Source: Tritrichomonas foetus
Lineage: Eukaryota > Parabasalia > Tritrichomonadida > Tritrichomonadidae
Assembly: GCA_001839685.1 (NCBI GenBank)
Contig: MLAK01000629.1
Location: 1-64,000 of the forward strand
Length of the DNA: 64,000 bases
Direction of reading: 5' to 3'
Under the pieces are notes generated by a model. The model saw only the letters and a list, made by a program, of their open reading frames with translations, was not told the DNA's origin and searched no databases. Within the stretch, counting starts at the first letter, position 1. Each line of letters opens with the position of its first letter. Shown here piece after piece: positions 1 through 10,400 of this stretch. The position numbers and the translations under genes were made by a program.

Positions 1-473
1 CAAAATCTTTGGGGGACCATTTTGTAAACCTTTCATATAGGAGGGATAACGACTATAAAAATGGAAAAAAATATCGACAACACAAAGGTTAAAAATCGAT
101 TGAGTTCATTCATGGGGTATTAATGAAAAATAGAATGGGGGAAATGGTCGATGTTGTGGGTTTATGTTTTGGGTTATTTTTGAATTGATGGTGGTGATGA
201 CGTCATAATTTTTAGGGGGTCGTAATGACTCAAACATAATATATGTCAATGCTTCACCATGTTGGTTAATTTCAATGTTATCAAGATTTCATCGATTATT
301 TTGATAATTTTCTGGAATTAGTACAAGCAGTTTTTGCTCTAATCTTACATGTAACATCTTAATTTCTATTAATAAATGTTTTAATTTCAATAATGAAGAT
401 GTGATTGTCAGAAAATTGATTGTTGTCACAAAATTGATAATGGATTTAACTTGTTTTAAAATTTATTTTGTGA
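1..473. other. Intergenic, no gene seen
   Basis: AT-rich sequence with no sustained reading frame and no recognisable RNA gene. It ends at the 8-bp target duplication of the first transposon-like element. Confidence 0.5.
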
Positions 474-591
474 ATTAAATTAGATGTATACAAACCAAAT
501 AGTCTTAACGTACGAAATCACTAAAATGATCCTTATCATCAGTATTACTTAATACCATCAGTCAAAAATCAAAACCCAAATAGCTAAAAGA

Positions 592-750
592 ATGACGAAA
601 ATTTCCCTTATCGCAAACTTCGCAAATGGCCGAATTCAAAAATATTTCGAAAATGATTCTGAAGAAGCTATTGTTTCAGTTTTCGGGTGTACAGCTTTCA
701 GTCAATTGTTAAATCTATATTTTATAGTTATGAGCCATATTTATTCATAG
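592..750 (+). CDS. Small ORF 1 inside TIR element A
   Basis: A 52-codon frame starting MTKISLIANFANG. In copies B (18065-18163) and C (48406-48308, minus) the same frame stops after 32 codons, because TGT at 688-690 is TGA there. I recognise no domain. It may be a residue of a captured gene or a decayed transposase, and it is probably not a functional gene. Confidence 0.25.
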   Translation: MTKISLIANFANGRIQKYFENDSEEAIVSVFGCTAFSQLLNLYFIVMSHIYS

Positions 751-889
751 TTTTGAAATTTTGCAACAATTAAACCGAAAAAAGAGCGATTTTGGAGAAA
801 GCCTAAAAAAAAATTGTGAGAAGCTTTTTTTCCAAGAATCACAAAGATTATAATACTGCTTCCCATAATTCTATTTACACTTCTTCTAT

Positions 890-909
890 CGATTTTTAAT
901 TAAAAATCG
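890..909. repeat. Perfect 20-bp palindrome in TIR element
   Basis: CGATTTTTAATTAAAAATCG is its own reverse complement. It is preserved in copy B (18363-18382) and copy C (48089-48108). It could form a hairpin or bind a dimeric protein; its function is unknown. Confidence 0.8.
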
Positions 910-1011
910 CGAAAATTTTGATAGTTTTAACTCAGTGATGTTGAATTAATTCAATTTCCATTTGACAAATAAGAATGTATTGAAATCTTTTCTGTCATAA
1001 AATTTTAGTAT

Positions 1012-1272
1012 ATGAAGAAAATAGACTGGCAGTCCTCAACAGCACATTCTCAAGCAGGGATACAGATACAACGATTGAAAGACCAAATCAAGAAAAATGG
1101 AATCCAATATGTTTTTTTCCAGACTCAATGCCAAGTGAATTTTCTGATGACTCGCCATTTAGATGGCAAAACATTCATAATCTTCTCATTGATGCCTAAA
1201 TTTTTTTTCTTTATATCAAAATTATTAATATTTTTTTTATACTTCATTTTTGTATTTTGGAAAACATTATAA
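1012..1272 (+). CDS. Small ORF 2 inside TIR element A
   Basis: An 86-residue frame whose first part (MKKIDWQSSTAHSQAGIQIQ and about 35 further residues) looks like normal protein. The last third is a run of Phe, Leu and Ile translated from poly-T. If one T were added to the T run at 1112-1118, the reading would switch to a more protein-like ending, ...FRWQNIHNLLIDA, stopping at 1197-1199. The visible frame is therefore probably a frameshifted remnant. Homologous frames occur in copy B (18485-18745) and copy C (47986-47681, minus), where the tail differs by an indel in a T run. There is no known domain. Confidence 0.3.
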   Translation: MKKIDWQSSTAHSQAGIQIQRLKDQIKKNGIQYVFFQTQCQVNFLMTRHLDGKTFIIFSLMPKFFFFISKLLIFFLYFIFVFWKTL

Positions 1273-1861
1273 TTTTCGATGGAGGGTCATATGATAATAA
1301 AAAGCACGATTTATGATAAGAAATAATCAAGATATTAATGCTATAAAATCACTTTTTATCTCAATAATTCTCAGAAATTTCTGTGGGGTTTATTTTTTTC
1401 TCACAATTTTTTTTTGGATTTGGTTTTCTCTGTATCTTGATTATTAAATTATAATATTTATATATTATTAATAGGATTACAATTAAATAATTTTTAGATG
1501 ACAATAATATCAACAATTATTCATTTAGATCTCTCAATAGTCTTCTACATCTAGAGCTAGTTAGTTTGTATACATCTATTAAATTCGTGAATTTTCCAAA
1601 TAATAATTCAAAATGATATATTCTATCAGAAAAAATGAATGAATAAGAAATTTCAAAGAATTATTTGACCAAAATCGTTCAAAAGCTTTTTGAATGAGAA
1701 TAAAACTTTTTGAATTAGAATAAAACCTTAATACACAATTATTGACATTCAAAATTACGATTGAATGATTGACTATTTTTTTCTGTGAAAAATAATAAAA
1801 GAACAATCGCAAATCTCTATCAATTTAAACGTTTCAATAGGAATCTGTTTTATTAAATATC

Positions 1862-2161
1862 TTGAAAATGCTCTTCCTTTTTGCCTTGTTGATTTCATAT
1901 TCAGCTGCACAACAACAAGTACCGACACTATTAGACACACAAACTTGCACTAAGGGGAGCGATCTAAAAATCACCGAAAAGCATTTCACAAACGGAGATT
2001 CAGTCATTTGTTCAGAAAAAGCAACCAGTGTTAAGATTTTGAAATGCAGTTTTACTTCAACAGCATCAACAAGTGGTTTGATTCAAATTTCACAAGCATC
2101 TTTTTTACTTGAAGAAACGAATTTTCAAAATGTCAAATTCTGCAAGATACGCCAGAATTAG
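1862..2161 (+). CDS. Pmp-like protein, N-terminal signal-peptide fragment
   Basis: 99 codons. The start MKMLFLFALLISYSAAQQQ is a clear cleavable signal peptide (hydrophobic residues 2-13, small residues before the QQQ). It is followed by short beta-helix-like segments such as ILKCSFTSTAS. The frame stops at 2159-2161. In the frame that becomes the next large fragment, the sequence around 2140-2190 reads ILQDTPELGDELPDTSKMDC, which continues naturally. A frameshift of -1 or +2 near 2130-2145 therefore separates signal peptide from ectodomain. No trichomonad-type intron boundary is visible here. Confidence 0.7.
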   Translation: MKMLFLFALLISYSAAQQQVPTLLDTQTCTKGSDLKITEKHFTNGDSVICSEKATSVKILKCSFTSTASTSGLIQISQASFLLEETNFQNVKFCKIRQN

Positions 2162-2187
2162 GAGATGAATTACCTGACACTTCAAAA

Positions 2188-5100
2188 ATGGATTGTTTAA
2201 TCGCTCTTGGAACTAACGAAAACGAAATTCAAATAATCAAATGCGCATTTATCAATAATGGAAAAAAATTTCTTTCTGAATCATCAGCAATCTTTTCAAT
2301 ATGTTCAATTTTGCATGTCGAATCTTGTTTGTTCGAAACAAACTCTTCATTTGTTTTTGAAAGGGACGACCCAACAATAACAGAAAGTTTAGAATTTTCA
2401 GAAACTGAAACAGCCAATGATGGGACTGACTCGAATATAATCAATAAAAATTCAATATATTTGAATGATAACACTGAATCAAAAGATCAAGAAGAGTTAT
2501 TCACATGTAAAGCAATCAATGCAATTTCAGTTCAAGAATTAAAAATATTTGATTCGAATTTCACATCAATTCGTGGTAAAGGAGAAGGAAGTGCAATGAA
2601 TTTACAAAAATGTGTCGAAGTCGAAATTTTAGATTGTATCATTGATGGTCGAAGTGTATCATTCGATTCATTAGAATCAACAACTCTTTTTATATCAGTT
2701 CAAAAATCATTAGTTATTTCAGGAACATTTATTATTAATCATTCTGGTTCCCGAAATTTATGTATTTACTCTGTTTCTAATCACTTTTGTGAGATTCGAA
2801 ATTGTTCTTTTTTGAATAATAAAGTTACAAGTGTTATTTGTATTCAGGAAAATTCATTAATGATCGAAGATAGTTTATTTTCTAATAATCAAGGCTATTC
2901 TATTAAATTTGAATCACAAACAAATAACTTAAGTATTTTTAATTCAACATTTATAACTGATAATGATCAAGAACAAGTTTCTGATTCATATCTTTTTATT
3001 TCATCTGATGTTTTCAAAGTTGAAATTGAAAACTGTGTATTTGAAAATTGTAAATGTCAAAATGGAGCTATTCGAACTGAAGCAACCGAATTTAATTTTG
3101 AAGATAATGAAATTTCTTTTACAACAATTCCAACAAATTATCCAACATTAAATGGAAAACATGAATCCTCATCTTATTATATTTCTAATTCAACATTTAC
3201 ACGATGTTTTAAAGCGATTGAATTAGACAACAATTTTAACTATGCAAGTATTACAGAATGTTATTTTGATGAATGTGGAAAAGATAATAGTGTTATTTCA
3301 CTTTTTCCAGGAAATGGAGGAATTGCAAAATTAGAAAATAGTCAAGTTACATTTAAATCATATTCACAATCAAATCAAGTCTTATCAGTTAAATCAACGA
3401 ATCATCAATTTGAATTATTTATTACTAATGTAAATTTTACGAATTGTGGAAGAGGTGCAAATGGTGATATTTTAGATATTAATGCATCATCAGCATCAAT
3501 TCATTTTGTTGGATGTAATATCAATGAAAGTTCATCATCAAGTTCTGGAAAAATATTATTTAATATTACATCTGATTCATTTGTTTTTTCAAATAATTCT
3601 GTGAATCTTACATACGAAACGAATAATATGAGAGGTATTTGTTTTGATGGTAAGAGTCTTATAGTTTCATCATCTCAATTTTATAATTGTCATAGTACAT
3701 CAAACTCAGGTCATTCCATTATCTGTGAATCCAAATTGGATCTTATCGAAATTTCATCATGTACTTTTGCAAATTGTGGCAAGTCTAAAGTAGGTGCTGT
3801 GCTTGATATTCAATCAGATATAGTTACGATTTATGATATTGAAATTAAATTTGATGATGTATCCAAAGCATGTAAGGCAATTTATATTCATTCTCTTTCC
3901 AAGGTCATAATAGATAAATGTTCACTGATTAATTTAAGTACATCACAATTTGGTGATAGAGGTTGTGGTATCATTTATAATTGTAGTTCAAATTATTCTG
4001 TGAATAATCATGAAGAATTTTTATTTTCAAATATTTATTTCTGCAATATTTCTGGTGAACGTGCATGTTTTGCAGCAGGCACAGCTTATGATGGTCAAAT
4101 GACTGCAGAAAATATTACAATTGAGAAATGTGATGGACAAAGTTTTATTTGGGTTCTTATTCAAAATCAGTTGAAACAAACTAAACCTATGATATTTCGA
4201 AACGTTATTTTTAATGGAACAACAAATGAAGATAGATCTAGTAGCGGAGGTACAGGAATATGGTATAGTAGTTTTGCTCATCCACTCACACTAATATTTG
4301 AATCATGTCAATTTCTGAAATGTAGTGGAAAAAGTAATGGTGGAGCAATAGAAGCAGGTTCTAGTTCACCAAGTATACAAAATCATTCATTCGACTTTAA
4401 AAACTGTATTTTTCATGAATGTGTTGGAAATGATGGAGGTGCAATTTATTTAAATACAAGTTCAGGATACCTATCAGTTATCAATTGCAGTTTTTCTAAT
4501 CTCATTTCCAAAGGACGTGGTGGAGCAATAGAAGCTACAACCAAAGGTCCATTTACATGCATTAATTGTAGTTTTATCAATATCAGTTCCAAACATAATG
4601 AAACAGTCATTCATCACAAATGCACTGGGTTTGATCTATCAGAAAATGCAATTGAGACAGGCAATTTATATTTTGAAAAGTGTAAATCAACATCACGCGC
4701 TCATATATTTCACATTCAACAAGCTTCGAACAGTAAAGTGTATATTCAAAATTTCACTTTTCTGGATTGTGAAAATACGAATCGATCTCTTGAAATCATT
4801 AATTTTTCATCTCTTTATATTTATCATTGTAGGTTTGAATTTCCATACAATGATCAAGCAGGGTGTGGGTTTTCAGTTCAAGGCAATGAAGATTTTCACC
4901 TCAACAATTTGACCTTTATTAATTGTAAAAATCCTGCTCACGGTGGAGCATTCTTTTACATAGGTGGAGAAAATGAAAATGAAGATATTATGATAAAAGA
5001 TTGTTACTTTGATCACTGTAGGGCTATGAATTCTCAAGTATTTAAAATTCAACCATATTTATTTGTCCCAACCCTTGAAAATCTCACAATTAAGAATTGC

Positions 5101-6288
5101 CAAGGTAACTATATTCTAGCTGTTGAATATATCAGAAATATTGTGTTCAATCCAATTATCTTGAAATCATGTCAATTTATTAATATTCAAAATACCAATA
5201 TAGATGGAGGTGGTTCTGGCATTTGGATTAATAACTTCAAAGATGGTGTAGTAACATTCGCTATTGAATACGACTTTATTAATTGTACTTTTTGTAATAA
5301 TCATCATAAAATTGGAGGTTCCAAAGGTGGAGCCATTGGAATAGGTATTCAGAGTGAATCAATCTATGCATCTACAGTTCAATTTATCAATTGTACTTTC
5401 AAAAATAATTCTGCACAAGATGGTGGTGCTATTTATATTCGATCTTCACTTCCAACAACAATTAAAGATTGTGTTTTTGTTAACAATTCAGCAACAAATT
5501 CTGGAGGTTCGATATTTTGTTTTTATCGAATTTCAGCCAATTTAACAATCACAAATTGTAATTTTACAAATTCTACAATCAAATCAAGTAGCTCAGGTAC
5601 AGGAACAGCCATTTTATTATCTGCTATGATGAATCCAAATGTTATCAGGAAATGTAATTTTATTAATTGTGGTGAGAAAGGATCTGTTATTCATTCACAA
5701 TCAGACAGTACTATTCAAGATTGTTCATTTTTATTTGATTCATCTGAAAATAGTACGAATGGAATTAAATTTGGATATGCACCTAATATTGATATTGAAC
5801 GATGTCTATTTCGTCGATGCAAAGCAGATTTATATAGAGATACGTCATCATCATCATCATCATTATCATCATCAGGAGGAGGTATTTATTATCCAGGATA
5901 TTCATATCAAAAAACATTATTAGTTATAATCATAGATAATATTTTTGATTCCTGTATTTCACATAAAGGACTTGCGATTTATTTAAATTCTAACATTGTT
6001 CCACGAATTACAGGAAATCGATTTTATAATCATATTAATGAATCAGATATTGTTTTAATTAATTTACCAACACAATATAAATCAAATCTTGAAATTGATT
6101 TATCAAATGTTCATTTTGTCAATAATAATCTTTCTAATAATTATAGGGTGTCCGGTAATGTGATGTCACTAAGTATAATAAAGTCATTTCTAATAAGTCA
6201 TTTTTTATTGATAAGTATTTCAAAATATGTAGTCTCCATTGGCATCAATAACTTTTTTCAGTCTATTTTGCCATTCTGCAAAAACTGA
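2188..6288 (+). CDS. Pmp-like protein, large ectodomain fragment
   Basis: 1,366 codons, of which residues 1 to about 1319 belong to the host gene. The last 47 codons (from 6145) are read out of the mariner's left end and are not native. The ectodomain is a long series of short beta-helix rungs rich in Asn, Ser and Cys (for example CTFKNNSAQDGGAIYIRSSL). GGAI or GGA motifs occur in phrases such as SNGGAIEAG, NDGGAIYLN, GRGGAIEAT, SKGGAIGIG and QDGGAIYIR. It is an extracellular repeat region and shows no catalytic motif. The true upstream continuation lies in the same frame back to about 2113. A GA-type microsatellite-like stretch encodes a Ser run near 5846-5875. Confidence 0.8.
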   Translation: MDCLIALGTNENEIQIIKCAFINNGKKFLSESSAIFSICSILHVESCLFETNSSFVFERDDPTITESLEFSETETANDGTDSNIINKNSIYLNDNTESKDQEELFTCKAINAISVQELKIFDSNFTSIRGKGEGSAMNLQKCVEVEILDCIIDGRSVSFDSLESTTLFISVQKSLVISGTFIINHSGSRNLCIYSVSNHFCEIRNCSFLNNKVTSVICIQENSLMIEDSLFSNNQGYSIKFESQTNNLSIFNSTFITDNDQEQVSDSYLFISSDVFKVEIENCVFENCKCQNGAIRTEATEFNFEDNEISFTTIPTNYPTLNGKHESSSYYISNSTFTRCFKAIELDNNFNYASITECYFDECGKDNSVISLFPGNGGIAKLENSQVTFKSYSQSNQVLSVKSTNHQFELFITNVNFTNCGRGANGDILDINASSASIHFVGCNINESSSSSSGKILFNITSDSFVFSNNSVNLTYETNNMRGICFDGKSLIVSSSQFYNCHSTSNSGHSIICESKLDLIEISSCTFANCGKSKVGAVLDIQSDIVTIYDIEIKFDDVSKACKAIYIHSLSKVIIDKCSLINLSTSQFGDRGCGIIYNCSSNYSVNNHEEFLFSNIYFCNISGERACFAAGTAYDGQMTAENITIEKCDGQSFIWVLIQNQLKQTKPMIFRNVIFNGTTNEDRSSSGGTGIWYSSFAHPLTLIFESCQFLKCSGKSNGGAIEAGSSSPSIQNHSFDFKNCIFHECVGNDGGAIYLNTSSGYLSVINCSFSNLISKGRGGAIEATTKGPFTCINCSFINISSKHNETVIHHKCTGFDLSENAIETGNLYFEKCKSTSRAHIFHIQQASNSKVYIQNFTFLDCENTNRSLEIINFSSLYIYHCRFEFPYNDQAGCGFSVQGNEDFHLNNLTFINCKNPAHGGAFFYIGGENENEDIMIKDCYFDHCRAMNSQVFKIQPYLFVPTLENLTIKNCQGNYILAVEYIRNIVFNPIILKSCQFINIQNTNIDGGGSGIWINNFKDGVVTFAIEYDFINCTFCNNHHKIGGSKGGAIGIGIQSESIYASTVQFINCTFKNNSAQDGGAIYIRSSLPTTIKDCVFVNNSATNSGGSIFCFYRISANLTITNCNFTNSTIKSSSSGTGTAILLSAMMNPNVIRKCNFINCGEKGSVIHSQSDSTIQDCSFLFDSSENSTNGIKFGYAPNIDIERCLFRRCKADLYRDTSSSSSSLSSSGGGIYYPGYSYQKTLLVIIIDNIFDSCISHKGLAIYLNSNIVPRITGNRFYNHINESDIVLINLPTQYKSNLEIDLSNVHFVNNNLSNNYRVSGNVMSLSIIKSFLISHFLLISISKYVVSIGINNFFQSILPFCKN

Positions 6289-7431
6289 AAACAAAGTTTC
6301 CGATGGAATTTCATTGAAAATTTGGACTATTGTTTGAATCAAATGGCTTGGTGATTCAAAAACAATTCCTTTAACTTTTTCTTTAATAGTTCCAAATAAA
6401 AAAAAGTCGCTAGGCGCCAAATCAGGTGAATATGCCGGATGTGGAACTGATTCTAGTGAGTTTTCATTTATATATTTTTTGACAATTTTTGCCACATGAG
6501 GCTTTGCATTGTCATAATGAACAAATAATTTTTTATAATTATTCGAGTTTTTAAACTCAACAATTTTTGACATAATGGCTGTAATATAATATGCAGCATT
6601 AAACTTTTCATTTGGCGGCAAAACATCAATATGAATTATCCCATGAGGGTTCCAAAATACAGTCACCATAAATTTAGTGATCTGAAACCCTGGATTTTGA
6701 ATAGTTGGGATTACTGAGTTTTCAGGAATCCATTGTGTATTGAAATCAGTCTTGGAATAAAACCAAGACTCATCTCCTGTTATTAAAAAGGTGAAATTAG
6801 TTTTTTGTTCTGCATTCAAAATTTTAAGAAGTTTTTTTGCCAATAAAACTCTATTGGCCTTTTGATTTTCTGTTAGAATATGTGGCACCCATCGAAGATG
6901 CACATGTTTATACATTAATTTTGATGTTAAACGATCATAAATTGTCGATTTTGGTTCACCTAAAACATTAGCAATATATCGACACGATGAATGTGGAAAT
7001 TCGGTTAAAACATCTAAAATTTTCCAGTCAAGAATATCATAACTTTGGCACTTTTTCTCTTTTTTCACAGGCTGTGTGTTTTGACTTCTGTTCAGTTCTG
7101 CCATGACTCGGTAGATTTGTCTTTGAGACAAACATTTTTCTTTCAAGACACTCTTCATTTCTTCATATATTTCTTTGCCCCTTTTTCCTTCAAGCTGCAG
7201 AAAAGTTATGATTGAATGTTGATCAATCATTTTTTAATAAACGTGCATCGTGTACGTTTATAAATTATTCTTTTTTTTTATGAAAAAGATTCTTTATCTC
7301 TATTTTCAGTCAAGAGAAAAAAAAATTGTTTTCAAAATTTTTATGTTAACATTGCATAGTTTATTATTTATAAATATAATGTATTGATTTCACTTCTAAT
7401 GTGGGTAGTGACATCACGCCTCCGGACACCC
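6146..7431 (-). mobile_element. Mariner transposon in the Pmp-like gene
   Basis: A 1,286-bp element bounded by 26-bp terminal inverted repeats (6146-6171 and 7406-7431) that begin GGGTGTCCGG and continue GTGATGTCACTA after four mismatched bases. It is flanked by TA dinucleotides (6144-6145 and 7432-7433), the mariner/Tc1 target duplication. It contains one intact transposase gene on the minus strand, opposite to the host gene. Length, TIR length and TA target fit the mariner family, which is known to be very numerous in Trichomonas vaginalis. Intact ends plus an intact transposase suggest a recent, possibly still mobile copy. Confidence 0.95.
6220..7230 (-). CDS. Mariner transposase, full length
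   Basis: 336 codons, ATG at 7230. The N-terminal third is a paired helix-turn-helix DNA-binding region (residues ~1-110, including SQRQIYRVMAELNRS and GEPKSTIYDRL). The C-terminal part is a DD34D catalytic domain with its three acidic positions visible: TGDESWFY, VHYDNAKPH and YSPDLAPSDFFLFG. The last block is the mariner signature with Asp as third catalytic residue. Length agrees with mariner transposases (about 340 residues) and I see no internal stop. It would cut and paste the element at TA sites in the nucleus. The coding frame stays inside the TIRs. Confidence 0.95.
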   Translation of the reverse strand: MIDQHSIITFLQLEGKRGKEIYEEMKSVLKEKCLSQRQIYRVMAELNRSQNTQPVKKEKKCQSYDILDWKILDVLTEFPHSSCRYIANVLGEPKSTIYDRLTSKLMYKHVHLRWVPHILTENQKANRVLLAKKLLKILNAEQKTNFTFLITGDESWFYSKTDFNTQWIPENSVIPTIQNPGFQITKFMVTVFWNPHGIIHIDVLPPNEKFNAAYYITAIMSKIVEFKNSNNYKKLFVHYDNAKPHVAKIVKKYINENSLESVPHPAYSPDLAPSDFFLFGTIKEKVKGIVFESPSHLIQTIVQIFNEIPSETLFSVFAEWQNRLKKVIDANGDYIF

Positions 7432-7436
7432 TATAT

Positions 7437-10400
7437 ATGTTTCAAATCTTAGTTGGAGGTAAACCAATTGAAAACTCTAAATATCACTTTAATAATTGTA
7501 ATTTTTCACTAAATATTGAATGTCCAATTTCATTGTTTTGTAATCCAGAATTTCATTTTGAAGGATGTTATTTCATTGGAAATTATCAAGAATATTGTGG
7601 AATTTTATATGTTAAAACAAATAAAAATATTTATTTTCAATCATGTTATTTTGAAAGTAATAATGCAATTCAAGGAGGATGTTCAATTTTCATTGAACAA
7701 GGTCATCTTTTAAATCTTACTAATTGTTCATTTATCAAAGAAAATTCGAATCAAAGACATCTCTTTAATTTAGAAAATTGCAATTTTAAATCAAATATTG
7801 GTCATTATATTGTTTATTTGAATATTTTTGAATGTGAATTTGAAGACGAATATCAACGTCATGATTATTATTATTGTAATTTTACACATAATGACTTTTC
7901 TTTTAATTATGGTCATTGTATTTTAATTGATACACCATTTGATCTTTTTATTGAAGATTGTTCATTTATTAATAATTCATGTAATAATTTATTACTTGAT
8001 TCTTCTTTCAAGGAAAACAAAGAAATAGAAGAAGAAGAAAATATTTCATATTGTTTATATATTTTAAATTGTTCTATTTTCGAATTTAAACGAAATGAAT
8101 TTCATAACAATAGTTGTAATTTATTATTTATTTCCAATAATGAAGAAATTCAAATTTGTCAATGTAAATTTATGTCAAATTCTCTTAAAATGAAAGATAC
8201 AAATGAATCAAATCAAATTTTAATTAATCATTATAATTATTATTCAAAGCAATATTCAAAACAATCTTCAAAACAATCTTCATATCAACATTCATATCAA
8301 AAATATTTACCATTAATCGAAAAAGAATATTCATTTATTTCTATTCATAATCAAAATCATAGTTGTAATACATATTTTCAAGATAATGAATTTTATGATA
8401 ATATTATTGAAGGAAATAATCAATTTCTTACAATTAATGTTAAAAGTGAACTAATTATTGAAAATTGTTATATTGATTCTAGTTTTTCAATTGAAAAAGA
8501 AATTAGTATTTTTATTAATCAATCAACAACAACACGAATTGAAAATACAACAATTTCTAATACACTTAAATATCAACCAAATCAAAAATCACAATTAATT
8601 CATATTTCATCATTAACAGATCATTTAATTCTTAAAACATTTAATATCTCAGATATTTTGAATATTTATTCTATTTTTGTTGAAACATCATCAATCACAT
8701 ATGAAAATAGTGTTATTGAAAATAGTGGAGGTCTTTTTATTTGTTCATTAAATGATAAGACAATAAAACCAGAAAATACATATAAACAAGAATATTCGAT
8801 TCAATTAGAAAATCTTTCATTTTATCAAAGTTATCATGGAATTATTTATCGACCAGTCGATTTGAATCATTTGAAAGAGACAGATATTCATCTTTCGAAT
8901 ATTATATTTGATAATATTAGTGTTTGTGCACTTTGTCTTTATACTTCAAATGATCTTACATTAAATACATTGACATTTCGAGAATGTCATCGATATTCAC
9001 GAACACCATCTACAGAAGATAAAGAAGAAAAAGAAGATAAAGAAGAAAAAGAAACAACAACAACAACAACAACAACCAATAAACAATCAACATCATTTGA
9101 TTTTTCATCTTCAACAACGAATTCTCAAACAAAATCTCAAATCAATTCTGATATTTATTCAATGAATGAACGATTAACAATTCTTGATTTAAAAGTTGAA
9201 GAAGGAATTGGAACAAAAATTACATTTGAAGAATGTCATTTCACCAATAATAAATATTTTATTCAATATTTTGAAGAAGAAGAAACCAATGAGAAACAAG
9301 AAAATGGAAAATCCAAAGATTATTCTAAAATTGAACATTTTGGAGGAGTTGGTTTTTCAATCAAATATTTTGAACAAGAATCAGAAAAAGACCACCAATT
9401 AAAATCAGCATTATCATCAATATCAAAATCGAAATCGAAATCGAACGAAAAATCAAAAGAAAAAGGAAAAGTTAGTTTCATTGATTGTCAGTTTTTATCT
9501 AATTATGGAAAATATGGAGGAGGAAGTTTAACATTAAATTGTTCACAAACAATTTTTGAACTTCGAACATGTCAATTCATTTCTAATCAATGTGAAGAAG
9601 GGAATGGAGGAGCACTTGAAATTATTAATGGCCATCAAAATATTAATCAAAATATTGAACAAATTCAAAAAGACATTAACAATCAAAAATCACAAGAAGA
9701 ATCATTGAAAGAAACACTTCTTATTGAAAATTGTAAATTTGAAATGAATAAAGCAGGATATCGTGGAGGAGCTATTTATCTTGAAAATTATATTCCAATT
9801 GAACTTCTTTCAAATCATTTTCTTAATAATAGTGCAGAAGAAAGTTGTTCATTTTATTTAATTTGTTATTCAGAAGCAAAACTTGAAAATAATAATTTTA
9901 CACAAGTATTTGAAAATCAAAATCAAGTATTAATTATGAATGAAGGATCGAAAAAGATTTTTATTTCAAATTGTATGTTTACATATATTCAACCATCAAC
10001 ACCACAATTACATTTATATGGAAAAACATCAAGTGAATATATTTTTTCAAACAATGATTTTTCATATTTCTTTAATATTAAACGAATTGATCAACATATT
10101 TATACATCATTTTCAGGGTCAATTCGTTTTGAAGGTGGTGATTGTTTTGATACTCGTGAACCAATTATTTTTTCAGATCTTGAAAATGTTTATGTTAATC
10201 ATCAAACAACATCAACGAATGGAAAATGTCAATATCCATCTATTGTTGATGATATCTTAGAAAAAGTTTTACCAGATGCAACACCAAGTATGTCATTTGA
10301 TAATCGAACATTCTTCCCTGAAGATGAAGAAACATTTGTTAATATTTCATCAAATGATTCGAATTCTACAAATGATGATGAACCTAATGCTAATGAAAAA

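Larger units (their letters stand above)
482..1577 (+). mobile_element. 1.1-kb TIR element, copy A
   Basis: This 1,096-bp element begins AGATGTATACAAAC and ends with the inverse, GTTTGTATACATCT. The imperfect terminal inverted repeats extend to about 21 bp, with 2 mismatches. It is flanked on both sides by the same 8 bp, ATTAAATT (474-481 and 1578-1585), a target-site duplication. Near-identical copies lie at 17955-19051 (+) and 47420-48516 (-), each with its own different 8-bp duplication, so this is a mobile DNA element and not a segmental duplication. It is too short for a full transposase and carries only small reading frames, so it is probably non-autonomous. An 8-bp duplication is typical of several cut-and-paste superfamilies (hAT, P, Merlin), but the termini do not clearly match one that I recognise. 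The superfamily is left open. Confidence 0.93.

Noticed and set aside
1012..1272. Small frame in the TIR elements as the transposase gene
   Set aside because: Far too short, without catalytic acidic motifs, and with different tails in the three copies.
2130..2190. Intron joining the signal-peptide and ectodomain frames of the Pmp-like gene
   Set aside because: No GTAYGT 5' site and no ACTAACACACAG-type 3' site, the signals known for trichomonad introns; an indel is simpler.
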